DNA from: Halomonas sp. GFAJ-1
GTDB lineage: Bacteria; Pseudomonadota; Gammaproteobacteria; Pseudomonadales; Halomonadaceae
DNA length: 64,000 nucleotides
NCBI GenBank assembly: GCA_002966495.1
Contig: CP016490.1
Location: 3,586,493 to 3,650,492, forward strand
Direction: 5' to 3'
Part shown: positions 54,247 through 62,425 of the stretch, piece after piece
Numbering within the stretch: position 1 is the stretch's first letter
Layout: each line of letters starts with the position of its first letter
Notes under the pieces: model-generated
What the model saw: the letters and a program-made list of their open reading frames with translations, nothing else
Told to the model about the DNA's origin: nothing
The model's database searches: none
Program-made: the position numbers and the translations under genes

Positions 54247-54527
54247 GGCACCCACCTCTTATCACTGTTGTTATTCGAGCGCTGACCCACACCGCAGCCG
54301 CTCTATTTATTTTTTGCTTGTCTTTGTTGTGTGTTGTTGTTGAGTAACACCTATTGGTGACGGCCAAGGCAAAACCCTTACACCCCCATGACTTAAAAAC
54401 TGCCCAATATGAATAAAACGAAAAAATTGACCATTGCTATTTCTGTACTCAACGTTCCATAATCAAGTCAAGCCAAACCGCTGAACAAACCGGGGCATAA
54501 CCCAACATTCAGAAGGAGATTGAATAA

Positions 54528-55085
54528 ATGACGGATTTCACACTGCACACAACCGATACCGCGCCAGAAGAAGCCAAAGCGAACTTGCAGGCGGCAGAGA
54601 AGAAAATGGGCTTTCTGCCCAATATATTCGCCAAAATGGCAGAAGCACCAACGCTGCTAGAAGCCTACTTGGCACTCGACGGGATTTACGCTAAAACCAG
54701 CCTTAGCCCGGTAGAGCAACAAGCCGCACTGCTCGCGATCAGCGCTGACAATCACTGTGCTTTTTGCGTTGCTGCCCACACCGGCGGGATCAAAAAAGCC
54801 GGTGCCGATGATGCAACTGTTAAAGATTTACGCGCCCGTACGACCCCAAACGATGCTAAGTTGGCAGCGGTAACTCGCTTTGCCCGCCACTTGAATGCTC
54901 AGCGCGGCTGGGCCGAACAAGCCGAGTTAGACGCGTTTTTGGAAGCCGGTTTCACGCAACAACAAGTACTCGAACTGGTTATCGCTTGTGCGTTGAAAAC
55001 GCTTTCAAACTACACTAACCATGTTGCAGGCACCCCGCTCAACGAAGAGCTTAAGCCACTCGCCTGGGAAGCCCCAACGTCATAA
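54528..55085 (+). CDS. Carboxymuconolactone decarboxylase/AhpD-like protein
   Basis: The 185 residues contain the AhpD-type redox motif C77AFC80VAAH84, the CxxC-x3-H of alkylhydroperoxidase-like proteins. The surrounding SADNHCAFCVAAHTGGIKKA and the C-terminal helix VLELVIACALKTLSNYTNHV are typical of the CMD family. AhpD-like members reduce peroxides or thiols; true decarboxylase activity is unlikely with CxxC present. AAGGAG precedes the ATG. It lies 84 bp upstream of an ECF sigma gene and probably belongs to its unit. Peroxidase-like genes are common ECF targets. Confidence 0.88.
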   Translation: MTDFTLHTTDTAPEEAKANLQAAEKKMGFLPNIFAKMAEAPTLLEAYLALDGIYAKTSLSPVEQQAALLAISADNHCAFCVAAHTGGIKKAGADDATVKDLRARTTPNDAKLAAVTRFARHLNAQRGWAEQAELDAFLEAGFTQQQVLELVIACALKTLSNYTNHVAGTPLNEELKPLAWEAPTS

Positions 55086-55169
55086 CGTAAGCGCAGCGTC
55101 CGATGGTCGTTAAGGCGGCTATCCGTTGTATTTAAAAACACTCGTCTGAGTGCTCTTCTGGGGACGCAT

Positions 55170-55751
55170 GTGAACACTGACACTCTTTCCATTGAAGGCC
55201 ATATCGCTGCCCTAAGGCCGAAGCTAATTGCGTTTGCACGGCTGCAGTTGCGAGATAGTGTTGCCGCTGAAGACACGGTTCAAGACACCCTTATCGTCGC
55301 ACTGGAGAAGCACGACGCTTTCGCTGGGCGTTCAGCGTTTGAAACCTGGGTATTTGGCATTTTAAAAAACAAAATTCTTGAGCGTATACGCTACGAACGA
55401 CGTTACTGTTCTTGGCAAGATGGTTCTTGGCAAAACAGTGAGCAGAGTGATGAAGATGCTTTCGAGAATTTGTTTCAAGACAATGGGCGTTGGCAACCGG
55501 CACATAGGCCTCAATCCTGGGGCAACCCAGATCAAGTTCTTGAAAACGCCTCCTTTTGGAAGTTATTAGACACCTGTTTACTAGTACTACCCGACAGCAC
55601 AGCCCGCGTATTTACGATGCGTGAACTTATGGGGCTCACCACCCAGGAAATTTGCGACGCACTTTCGCTAAGCGATGCTAACTGCTGGGTGATGCTACAC
55701 CGCGCTAGGTTGAAGCTACGCGCCTGTATCGAAAAAGGGTGGTTAACATAA
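55170..55751 (+). CDS. ECF-type RNA polymerase sigma factor
   Basis: This 193-residue sigma-70 family member has region 2 at about 10-80 (KLIAFARLQLRDSVAAEDTV, then QDTLIVALEKHDAF, FETWVFGILKNKI) and region 4 at about 130-185 (LPDSTARVFTMRELMGLTTQ, then EICDALSLSDANCWVMLHRARLKLR). The linker is long and acidic. It starts at GTG 55170 with a GGGG stretch upstream. It stops 1 bp before a thioredoxin-like gene; a zinc-finger anti-sigma candidate is two genes downstream. The order suggests a redox- or metal-responsive sigma/anti-sigma pair. Confidence 0.88.
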   Translation: MNTDTLSIEGHIAALRPKLIAFARLQLRDSVAAEDTVQDTLIVALEKHDAFAGRSAFETWVFGILKNKILERIRYERRYCSWQDGSWQNSEQSDEDAFENLFQDNGRWQPAHRPQSWGNPDQVLENASFWKLLDTCLLVLPDSTARVFTMRELMGLTTQEICDALSLSDANCWVMLHRARLKLRACIEKGWLT

Positions 55752-55752
55752 A

Positions 55753-56211
55753 ATGAAAAAGAAGACGGCAAAAACTCCGCCTCGCCGCAAGCCAGCAAAG
55801 CGTCGGTTAATGAGAGTAGCTCGCAAACTACTGGTAGCGCTTGCATTTCTAGCAGTGCCTATCGCTTGGCTGATCGTAAACGAACGCACTGCCAGCGCCG
55901 AATCAGACCTTAGCGTTCTTGGCGGTGGAACGCCGGTCGCCGTGCAAATTCATGATCATAGCTGCCCGCTTTGCCAGCGCTTAAAAGCCAATGCTGAAGA
56001 CGCATTAGCTCAAATGGATGCTCCGCCCGCTTGGCGTATTGTGGACATTAACACCACAAAAGGCGCTGACTTTGCCAACCAATATGGCGTTGGTCACGTA
56101 ACGATTCTGCTCTTTGATGGGCAAGGAAATCGCCAGGATACGATTCAAGGGGTCACCAGCACGCCTTCGTTGCGCTCGTCTTTTGAACAGTTAACGGCCT
56201 CACGTCGCTAG
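55753..56211 (+). CDS. Membrane-anchored thioredoxin-like protein
   Basis: The 152 residues have a very basic N-terminus, one membrane segment (about 26-42) and a periplasmic thioredoxin-fold domain. The redox motif is C71PLC74 in HDHSCPLCQRLKANAEDAL, and VDINTTKGADFANQYGVGHV supplies the conserved strand and turn region. The likely topology puts CPLC in the periplasm, where it could report or repair thiol state. It starts 1 bp after the sigma gene stop, so the two are translated together. Confidence 0.82.
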   Translation: MKKKTAKTPPRRKPAKRRLMRVARKLLVALAFLAVPIAWLIVNERTASAESDLSVLGGGTPVAVQIHDHSCPLCQRLKANAEDALAQMDAPPAWRIVDINTTKGADFANQYGVGHVTILLFDGQGNRQDTIQGVTSTPSLRSSFEQLTASRR

Positions 56212-56386
56212 CGTCATAACGTTTTTCAACCTCAGTGGCTAGCCTTTTTCAGGCCCTTTATCCTTTATATAGTGGCTCGATGTAAGGAAAAGCGCTTAGC
56301 AAACACTGAACCCAAAAGATTCAGCGCTGACGGTTAGTATCCACGGCCAGTGCAGAATTTTCGCCTGGTGAAAGGAGAGCCACATT

Positions 56387-56602
56387 ATGATTATGTGCCG
56401 TGAGGCGACGCGCTTAATGTCACTCAAACAGGATAAAACGCTTAGTTTCCGTGAGAAGGCATCACTGGGGTTTCATCTCTCTATGTGTGGCGCCTGCCGA
56501 GCCTGTGCTCGCCAGTTCGACCTGTTACATAAAATAGGTAGCCACCACCCCGCATCGCCAGACAAGCCAAACAGCGATAGTGATCCTTATGAGCCGCGCT
56601 AG
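56387..56602 (+). CDS. Small zf-HC2 zinc-finger protein, anti-sigma candidate
   Basis: This 71-residue protein matches the anti-sigma zinc-finger (ZAS) pattern: an early Cys (MCREATRLMSLKQDKTLSF) and HLSMCGAC (H-x3-C-x2-C). This is the minimal ZAS domain without a membrane segment, as in cytosolic redox anti-sigmas. AGGAG lies upstream of the ATG. By position its partner should be the ECF sigma at 55170. The gap of 175 bp from the thioredoxin-like gene may contain a promoter. The stop overlaps a following short frame. Confidence 0.78.
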   Translation: MIMCREATRLMSLKQDKTLSFREKASLGFHLSMCGACRACARQFDLLHKIGSHHPASPDKPNSDSDPYEPR

Positions 56603-56795
56603 TGCCCTAACGGTTCTAACCGCGGCCATAGCGTGCCTGTTCGCCATACCGTTTTCAGCAGCCCATGCCCAAGCGATTCACTTCTCGCCTAACCAGATCA
56701 TGACCTGGCCTACGCGTAGTTTTTCCGGTGAAACCCATTACGACATTGTTGAAAAATCGGTTCACTGGAGCACGAAGCGTTTCAAGCTCTATTGA
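56589..56795 (+). pseudogene. Truncated DUF3047-like protein
   Basis: The frame encodes 68 residues: a signal peptide (LTVLTAAIACLFAIPFSAAH, ending AHAQA) and then HFSPNQIMTWPTRSFSGETH, which resembles the start of secreted DUF3047 proteins (usually over 200 residues). After YDIVEK the similarity ends and the frame stops within 13 residues. I read it as the 5' remnant of a longer gene lost by deletion, although a small functional secreted protein is possible. The start lies inside the zf-HC2 gene end, so it would be translated with it. Confidence 0.5.
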
Positions 56796-56828
56796 TCAGT
56801 TAGCCCTAGAATCTCCTAACTGATGCAT

Positions 56829-56858
56829 AAAAAAAGCCAGCACCGAAAAGTGCTGGCC
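56829..56858 (-). terminator. Peroxiredoxin gene terminator
   Basis: GCCAGCAC / GTGCTGGC pair perfectly around a CGAAAA-type loop. On the minus strand the stem runs into TTTTTTTATG. It lies just after the prx stop. Confidence 0.93.
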
Positions 56859-56879
56859 TACGATTTTGACACACTCGAC

Positions 56880-57530
56880 CTAGCGCAATGTTGTTTTACG
56901 CAGGTAAGGCAGAACCGCATCAAACTCACCAAACTTCTGCTTGGCGTCTTCATCCGACACACTTGGCGGGATAATCACATCTTGGCCGACGGTCCAATCA
57001 GCAGGTGTGGCCACACCATGTTTTGCGTTAGTTTGGAGGGCATCAAGGGCACGCAAGATTTCCGCAAAGTTGCGCCCCACGGTCATCGGATACGTCATGG
57101 AAAGTTTCAGTTGCTTGTCCGGGCCAATAATAAACACCGAACGCACGGTGGCGCTATCAGCCGGCGTGCGGCCATCGGGCAGATAAGCATCTTCCGGCAG
57201 CATGTCGAAGAGTTTAGAAACGTTTAGCCCTTCGTCGGCAATAATCGGGAAGCCCACCGTGCTGCCGCTAAACTTTTCAATATCCCCCGCCCAGCGTTTG
57301 TGGTCTTCCACACCATCGACAGAAACGCCAATGACCTTGGTGCCACGTTTTTCCCATTCCGCACTTAACGTAGCAACCGCACCAAACTCGGTAGTGCAGA
57401 CCGGCGTGAAATCTTTCGGGTGAGAAAACAGGATCGCCCAGCTATCGCCAATCCACTCATGAAAACGGATAGGGCCTTGGCTGGTTTCTGCTTCGAAATC
57501 AGGTACGACTGCATTGATACGTAATGACAT
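56880..57530 (-). CDS. 1-Cys peroxiredoxin (Prx6 type)
   Basis: The 216 residues show PDFEAETSQGPIRFHEWIGD, the peroxidatic FTPVC45TTE and the Prx6-type C-terminal extension (VATPADWTVGQDVIIPP). Cys45 is the only cysteine in the protein, so it must be recycled by an outside thiol. Prx6 enzymes reduce hydrogen peroxide and organic peroxides. AAGGAGAGATA precedes the ATG. A terminator follows, so it is probably monocistronic. Confidence 0.94.
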   Translation of the reverse strand: MSLRINAVVPDFEAETSQGPIRFHEWIGDSWAILFSHPKDFTPVCTTEFGAVATLSAEWEKRGTKVIGVSVDGVEDHKRWAGDIEKFSGSTVGFPIIADEGLNVSKLFDMLPEDAYLPDGRTPADSATVRSVFIIGPDKQLKLSMTYPMTVGRNFAEILRALDALQTNAKHGVATPADWTVGQDVIIPPSVSDEDAKQKFGEFDAVLPYLRKTTLR

Positions 57531-57662
57531 TATCTCTCCTTAACAGGCTTCACGGCACACTGCTACTTTTCCGATTTTGGTGTTCTTCACTTGTTAAGAC
57601 AACCCACGTTTATCACTCGTTCACGGCTATTGGGGCTGCATGTCTTTTATTACCAGCGTGAA

Positions 57663-58547
57663 TTACCACTGCCACTCACAGCGTGCCACTGCATCGTGGG
57701 CATGCAGGCTCTCAGCATGTACCACCTTAAGCTGGAACCCATCGATATAATCCATTTTTCTAAGCACATTATCCAGGCGCTTAGCGGCGTCTTCGCAAAA
57801 CATTAGGTTTTGCCCATTCGCAAGCGCAAAGGCTTGCTCATCAATGCGCTTCACCGCGGTTTGCAACGCTGTCCCTAGGGCTTTCTCGATACGTTCCACA
57901 ACTGCTTCCAGCGGTATATCGGCGTTACCGTTTAACCGCACCGAGCAGTGAGCGTGACTGCGCTGGCTGTGAGGCGTGGCTAAAATCCCTTCCTCGCTGC
58001 CTAACCAGGCAAGCACAGCCTGTTTAGAGAGTGGAATATCGTCAAAATCCGCTGTAAAAGCCTGCTGAATTAATTGCCGGGCTAATGCAGCTGAACAGGG
58101 GCACGTTGACGAATAGCCAACGGCTACCTCTAATTCCAGTTGAAATCCTAACGGGGTAAGCTGGCCATGCAGCGTAAACGGATAACTCTTCCACCCCGCT
58201 AGGGGACTAATAAGGGCCTCCCGCTTAAGTAGCACATCCCCGCTAAACATGAGGTATGCATGTGTTGATAACCCTTGATGGCTCTCTAAAAAAGCACCGA
58301 GAACACGCTGAATTGATGCTTGTGAAAGAGGTTGATGCTCTAAGGATTCAAGTGCCGTATAGAGCCGCGACATGTGGATGCCACGCGCCTCGGCTGCCTC
58401 AAGACTGACGCCCGCTGAAACCTTGGCATTGACTTGGCTTCCAGCCAACACGACAGGCAGCGCAATGCCCTCCATCCCCACCCAGGAAAGAGTGCCCGGT
58501 AATTGGGCAGTTTGTTGGGCAATATCGGGTAACGTAACCGCCGTCAT
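57663..58547 (-). CDS. folE2: GTP cyclohydrolase FolE2 (type IB)
   Basis: FolE2 makes dihydroneopterin triphosphate from GTP and, unlike FolE, works with metals other than zinc. The 294 residues contain the family signature VGYSSTCPCSAALARQL, LKREALISPLAGWKSYPF, ATPHSQRSHAHCSVRL and the C-terminal MFCEDAAKRLDNVL. It overlaps the upstream COG0523 GTPase (ATGA). In Pseudomonas and others folE2 is Zur-controlled and replaces zinc-dependent FolE during zinc starvation. The neighbours here fit that role. Confidence 0.95.
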   Translation of the reverse strand: MTAVTLPDIAQQTAQLPGTLSWVGMEGIALPVVLAGSQVNAKVSAGVSLEAAEARGIHMSRLYTALESLEHQPLSQASIQRVLGAFLESHQGLSTHAYLMFSGDVLLKREALISPLAGWKSYPFTLHGQLTPLGFQLELEVAVGYSSTCPCSAALARQLIQQAFTADFDDIPLSKQAVLAWLGSEEGILATPHSQRSHAHCSVRLNGNADIPLEAVVERIEKALGTALQTAVKRIDEQAFALANGQNLMFCEDAAKRLDNVLRKMDYIDGFQLKVVHAESLHAHDAVARCEWQW

Positions 58548-59641
58548 TTTACGACCTCATTAGATGGTGTGAAAAATGAATAAAGCTCGGCCACCGTGGC
58601 TGGCGCCACGTTTTGGGTAATAAACACAAACCGTGAAATACGATCGCTCACGCTGTTAAGTGGCAGCGGCGCCGGTGGGTGAAAAATGTGCTGAACGCCA
58701 TGCAGCGCCAAGGGCGCTTCACGGTCAGTCAGGTGAACTACCGCTTTCATACGCAGCATTTTTTCACCCATTAATGACATCACTATATCCAGCCAATTCT
58801 CTAGCACCTCCGGGGTAATACGCGCCTCAACACAAAAGCAAAACGCATTGATATGCTCCCCATGGCGAGTGAGCGTCGGCTGGCTGTTTGGTTGGGTTAA
58901 CGTAGCAACCGTGCTATTTGGCTTACCCTCACCAGGGGTGTGAGGAGCTGCATAATGCGCGTGATAGCTGGCCGCCTTTAACCACTGGTTCACTTGATAG
59001 CCTTGTGACGCCCCACGGTATAACCCGGCACCTACCAGTAAGTCGGGCGCGAGATTGCCATTGATTACCTGCCACTGCTCAGCGGCCGGGTTAATCTTAG
59101 CTAGCTGATTGGCTAAATAGCCCAAACGCCCTTCATCGGCTAAGTCCGTCTTGGTAATAAGCAGCCTGTCCGCTACCGCCACCTGCCGCTGTGACTCTCG
59201 ATGCGCTTGCAGCGTTGCTTCCCCGTTGGCGGCATCCACACAGCACACCACGCTATCTAGCTGAAAACGATGGGCAAGCCAGTGGTCGGTCATTAACAGC
59301 TGCAAAATAGGCGCGGGGTCGGCAAGCCCAGTGGTTTCGATCACTACACGGGAGGGTGGCGGCTTACCTTTTGCCAGCAGTTCATCTATCGCCTGTTGTA
59401 GCGTACGGCTTAAATCGCCTCGCAATGTGCAGCACAAACAGCCACTACTCATCTCTACGACCGCTTGCTCGTCGCTTTGGGTAATCAACTGGTGGTCTAA
59501 GCCAATATCGCCAAACTCATTGATCACCACCAGCGTATTTTGCATAGAAGCTTGGCGAACCCAACGGTTGAGCAGCGTGGTTTTACCGCTCCCTAAGAAC
59601 CCGGTAAGCACATTCACCGGCGTTAGCGTCGTAAACTGCAT
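58544..59641 (-). CDS. COG0523 (CobW/ZigA-like) GTPase, zinc chaperone candidate
   Basis: The 365 residues have Walker A GFLGSGKTT, the metal-binding C68LC70C71 in SSGCLCCTLRG, the VIETTGLADPAP switch region and TKTD for guanine. The CobW C-terminal domain starts near 265. COG0523 proteins deliver zinc to client enzymes, and Zur-regulated members supply it under starvation. The linker contains several His (SYHAHYAAPH). It is translationally coupled to dksA2 upstream (TAATG) and folE2 downstream. Cobalamin or nitrile hydratase roles are not supported by the context. Confidence 0.92.
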   Translation of the reverse strand: MQFTTLTPVNVLTGFLGSGKTTLLNRWVRQASMQNTLVVINEFGDIGLDHQLITQSDEQAVVEMSSGCLCCTLRGDLSRTLQQAIDELLAKGKPPPSRVVIETTGLADPAPILQLLMTDHWLAHRFQLDSVVCCVDAANGEATLQAHRESQRQVAVADRLLITKTDLADEGRLGYLANQLAKINPAAEQWQVINGNLAPDLLVGAGLYRGASQGYQVNQWLKAASYHAHYAAPHTPGEGKPNSTVATLTQPNSQPTLTRHGEHINAFCFCVEARITPEVLENWLDIVMSLMGEKMLRMKAVVHLTDREAPLALHGVQHIFHPPAPLPLNSVSDRISRFVFITQNVAPATVAELYSFFTPSNEVVK

Positions 59642-60123
59642 TACTCCCCCCGCGCTTTGCGGTAATGGTGCTCTTTTTGCTCTTGGCGCTCTTTTGCTTC
59701 TATGCAGAGCTTTGCCGTTGGACGAAACAGCAGCCGTGGAATGCCAATGGGCTCGCCAGTCTCTTCACAGTAGCCGTACTCCCCGCTTTCAATGCGCTTT
59801 AGCGCCGCATCAATGTTAATGATTAGCCTGCTTTCTCGGTCGGCTTGGCGCAGCGCTAGACGTAGCTCCTCTTCAAACGACGCCTGGTCTGCCTCATCGC
59901 TGTCGCGTTCATGGGAGGCGATAGCCGCTTTGACCTCTCTTAGGTGCGACGTTAGCTCCTCGCGCTCGTCTAATAAACGCTGCTTAAAAAACGCCAGCTG
60001 TGCGGCGTTCATATAGTCACTTTCAGGTTGTGCCAAAAGCGCACTCTCCTGCACTTTTTGCATGGAGGCGGGCGTCGCGTTGGTGTCTGATTCACTAGGG
60101 GATAGATGAGTATCACGTTGCAA
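59641..60123 (-). CDS. dksA2: DksA2, zinc-independent DksA paralogue
   Basis: DksA2 substitutes for DksA on RNA polymerase when zinc is scarce. The 160 residues have a DksA coiled coil (about 38-110). The finger region YCEETGEPIGIPRLLFRPTA followed by KLCIEAKER keeps two cysteines, and the other two positions are Thr and Ala. This is the Pseudomonas DksA2 pattern. The start is TTG at 60123, 7 nt after AAGGAGG. The N-terminus is about 35 residues longer than the conserved MNAAQLAFFKQRLL start at residue 38, so an internal start there is possible. It is the first gene of the folE2 operon. Confidence 0.92.
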   Translation of the reverse strand: MQRDTHLSPSESDTNATPASMQKVQESALLAQPESDYMNAAQLAFFKQRLLDEREELTSHLREVKAAIASHERDSDEADQASFEEELRLALRQADRESRLIINIDAALKRIESGEYGYCEETGEPIGIPRLLFRPTAKLCIEAKERQEQKEHHYRKARGE

Positions 60124-60148
60124 TGGGTGGCCTCCTTTTGATAAAAAC

Positions 60149-60161
60149 GTTATAACATAAC
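60149..60161. promoter_or_regulatory. Zur-like operator
   Basis: GTTATAACATAAC is a perfect 5-3-5 palindrome (GTTAT/ATAAC). It resembles the core of the gammaproteobacterial Zur box (TGTTATAnTATAACA type). It lies between the divergent dksA2 and DUF1826 starts, 26 and 42 bp from them, where it could repress both. Confidence 0.75.
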
Positions 60162-60202
60162 AAATAAAGTACTTCGACTCATACTTCCCTAGGAGCTTTG
60201 CT

Positions 60203-60862
60203 ATGCCTACCCCCTATTCAACGACAGCGACTACCCTAGATGTATACCCAAACGCCGCGATAGATAGTGACATCAGCGTGCTGCCGCGTATTTTTGAAGA
60301 ACACATTAGCATTGCTATTTTCAAACGCACGCTGCCCGCTGAAATAGCGATAAGCGCAAATGCCCAGTGCCAAACTAGCCGCGATTGGCAGTACGGATGG
60401 CTAGGCAGCCCAACAGACGCACTGAGAGAAGACCTCTACCGCAAACTTCCAGAACCCTCAGCAGGGGATGCACTGATTGAGGATATTGCGACGGTTGCCG
60501 AAGCCATCGCTTATCTCTTTGATACCGACACCGTCGGCATTCGGCTACGCTTATTAACCGCCGCCATGTGCCCGCGTTTTCACTGCGATAACCTCCCTGT
60601 GCGCTTAGTCGCCACCTACGCGGGCCCTGGCAGCGAATGGCTGCCCGAACACGCCGTTAACCGTGCAGGACTAGGCGCCCCTGCGCCCAACCGCCCAGAG
60701 ATCGTACGCGATAGCCACGCCATTCAGCGTATGCAAGCAGGCGACATTGGATTGATAAAAGGCAGCGGCTGGGAAGGCAGTGAAGAGCGCGGTTTAGTGC
60801 ACCGCAGCCCAGCACTTAGTGCGGGCCAAAAGCGGTTACTGCTTACTATTGACCCGGCTTAA
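60203..60862 (+). CDS. DUF1826 family protein
   Basis: This 219-residue protein has the DUF1826 features AIFKRTLPAEI, GIRLRLLTAAMCPRFHCDNL, then PVRLVATYAGPGSEWL, and KGSGWEGSEERGLVHRSP. Its conserved Cys/His set (MCPRFHCD, HR) could bind a metal. The function is unknown. In Pseudomonas a DUF1826 gene is next to cobW-type and dksA2 genes in the Zur regulon, which matches this layout. The ATG follows TAGGAGC. It faces dksA2 across the Zur-like site. Confidence 0.88.
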   Translation: MPTPYSTTATTLDVYPNAAIDSDISVLPRIFEEHISIAIFKRTLPAEIAISANAQCQTSRDWQYGWLGSPTDALREDLYRKLPEPSAGDALIEDIATVAEAIAYLFDTDTVGIRLRLLTAAMCPRFHCDNLPVRLVATYAGPGSEWLPEHAVNRAGLGAPAPNRPEIVRDSHAIQRMQAGDIGLIKGSGWEGSEERGLVHRSPALSAGQKRLLLTIDPA

Positions 60863-60950
60863 CCTTCTTCCATTATATGGTCCACCCAACGCGCCTTCGC
60901 TGCACCACGCGGACATAAAAGAGCGCCGCTAAAGAAGTCGAAAAAATCGC

Positions 60951-60997
60951 ATCAGCACTTAAATCAGCACTTAAACACCACAGCACTTAAACACCAC
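60951..60997. repeat. Short tandem repeats after the DUF1826 gene
   Basis: ATCAGCACTTAA occurs twice (60951-60974), and the overlapping 16-mer AGCACTTAAACACCAC occurs twice (60966-60997). Slippage-type duplication is the simplest reading. It is in the short gap before the convergent znuB. Confidence 0.88.
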
Positions 60998-61023
60998 AGC
61001 GCTAAGGCCAGGATGGCACGATA

Positions 61024-61830
61024 CTAGCGTCGACTTTCGCCACCCGGTCGCCCTGGTAAAACACGCAGCAAGCGCAGCCCCCATAACAGCATACCCATGG
61101 CCACATGGGTTATAATTAGCATCGGCGCGAAGGGCTGGTCCCACCAAAGGCTCAACCACCAAGCGGCCATAAAAGTAATGAGCCCAAGCAATATAGTGCG
61201 TTGTATCCAGTGCTGCAGGCAGCGAGCCTGTAGCGCACTCATCCAGGCGGGAAACAGCAGCGTCGATAGCGCCGCAGGAACGCCAAACACCATAGCTCCC
61301 ATGACAATCACTGCCACCAGCCACCCAGCCTCTAAAAGTCGCGCGGATAAGCTGGGTGTGACCCACGACGCCACGTTAGGCGCTAACTGCCCCCGCAACC
61401 ATGTCCGCCTAAGTGTCCAGAACAGCAGCAGTGAAACCAGCGTTAAGCCGATGACTGCCCATGTGTCCGAAGGCACCACAAAATAGAGCTGACCCTCCGC
61501 CCAACGCGCTGCCGCTAAGCTAGCTTGCGGTGCGTTGGCGGCCAGCAGTGTCACTAGTGCTAAACCAGCCAAAAAGCTCGCTAGCGCTGCATGCTCCGCT
61601 TGTCGTTGCACCCGCAGTAGCCACATCATCGCCCCGCTTACCCCTAACGCTATAGGGAGAACCGGCCAAGACAGCGCCGATGCTGCGACACCGCCAACCG
61701 CCGCCCACTGGCTGAGCGCCAGCGCCTGCCAAGCAGATCCTTTCAGGAACAGCCCAACACCTGCTAATGCAAGCAACAGCGTCATGCCAACACCTGTCAG
61801 CAGCGGCAGCCAGAGCATGTCAGGCAGCAT
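61024..61830 (-). CDS. znuB: Metal ABC transporter permease, ZnuB-like
   Basis: The 268-residue ABC-3 family permease has about eight membrane segments. GVGMTLLLALAGVGLFLKG at the start, QWAAVGGVAAS and VMGAMVFGVPAALSTLL are family-like but divergent. The start at 61830 overlaps znuC and lies 9 nt after GGAGG; a longer reading reaches 61866. The C-terminus is basic and Gly/Arg-rich. It is the last gene of the transporter operon. Manganese or iron is possible, but zinc is favoured by the neighbours. Confidence 0.85.
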   Translation of the reverse strand: MLPDMLWLPLLTGVGMTLLLALAGVGLFLKGSAWQALALSQWAAVGGVAASALSWPVLPIALGVSGAMMWLLRVQRQAEHAALASFLAGLALVTLLAANAPQASLAAARWAEGQLYFVVPSDTWAVIGLTLVSLLLFWTLRRTWLRGQLAPNVASWVTPSLSARLLEAGWLVAVIVMGAMVFGVPAALSTLLFPAWMSALQARCLQHWIQRTILLGLITFMAAWWLSLWWDQPFAPMLIITHVAMGMLLWGLRLLRVLPGRPGGESRR

Positions 61831-62425
61831 CCAAACACGCCTCCAATGGCAGTGACTTGGCACCACAGGCGTCGATCATGCCACGGTCGTGACCGGTCAT
61901 GAGCAGCGTGACATTTTGAGAAAGCTCTTTCATCAGCTCAACGGCTATCTGCTTAACCGCCTGATCCAGATGGTTCGCCGGCTCATCCAACATCACTAGA
62001 TGCGGTACTTTAACGCCTGCGCCTGCAGGGGGTGTTAATGCAGCCGCCAGCCTCAAAAGCTGCCATTGCCCCCCGCTAAGGGAGTCAATCCGCTTCGGCA
62101 GCAGTGCCGCTAAACGCGGAAGTTCAGGCGGCACAATGCCCATGGCAGCAAACCAGTCATGACCTGAAAGCGGCCAGGGGTCGCGGCGCATACTCTCCTG
62201 AGCCAGCAGCATCAGTGTCAGCTTTGGATAGCGCCAAAAATCGCCGGAAAACACCGCTACTTGACCAGCAATCGCTTTGAGCAGTAGTGACTTACCACTG
62301 CCATTCGGCCCAGTAATCGCAAGCCTTGCCCCCATGGGGATGATCAAACTCAACGGCCCTACCAAGGCACGCTCCACACCGAGCGATGCTTGATCTAGCG
62401 CCACAATCACATCAGCACTTGGCAT
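61820..62425 (-). CDS. znuC: Metal ABC transporter ATPase, ZnuC-like
   Basis: This ABC ATPase of 201 residues is short for the family. Walker A GPNGSGKSLLL, signature LSGGQWQLLRLA, Walker B LVMLDEPANHLD and the H-loop TGHD are all intact, so it should hydrolyse ATP. The histidine-rich C-terminal tail of E. coli ZnuC is missing. It follows znuA without a gap and overlaps znuB. Confidence 0.87.
   Translation of the reverse strand: MPSADVIVALDQASLGVERALVGPLSLIIPMGARLAITGPNGSGKSLLLKAIAGQVAVFSGDFWRYPKLTLMLLAQESMRRDPWPLSGHDWFAAMGIVPPELPRLAALLPKRIDSLSGGQWQLLRLAAALTPPAGAGVKVPHLVMLDEPANHLDQAVKQIAVELMKELSQNVTLLMTGHDRGMIDACGAKSLPLEACLDAA

Noticed and set aside
47643..54255. Region as a mobile island
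   Set aside because: No integrase, transposase, tRNA end or flanking direct repeats were seen, and base composition by eye matches the neighbours.
54528..55085. True carboxymuconolactone decarboxylase of the protocatechuate pathway
   Set aside because: The CxxC-x3-H motif marks an AhpD-like redox protein, and no pca genes are present.
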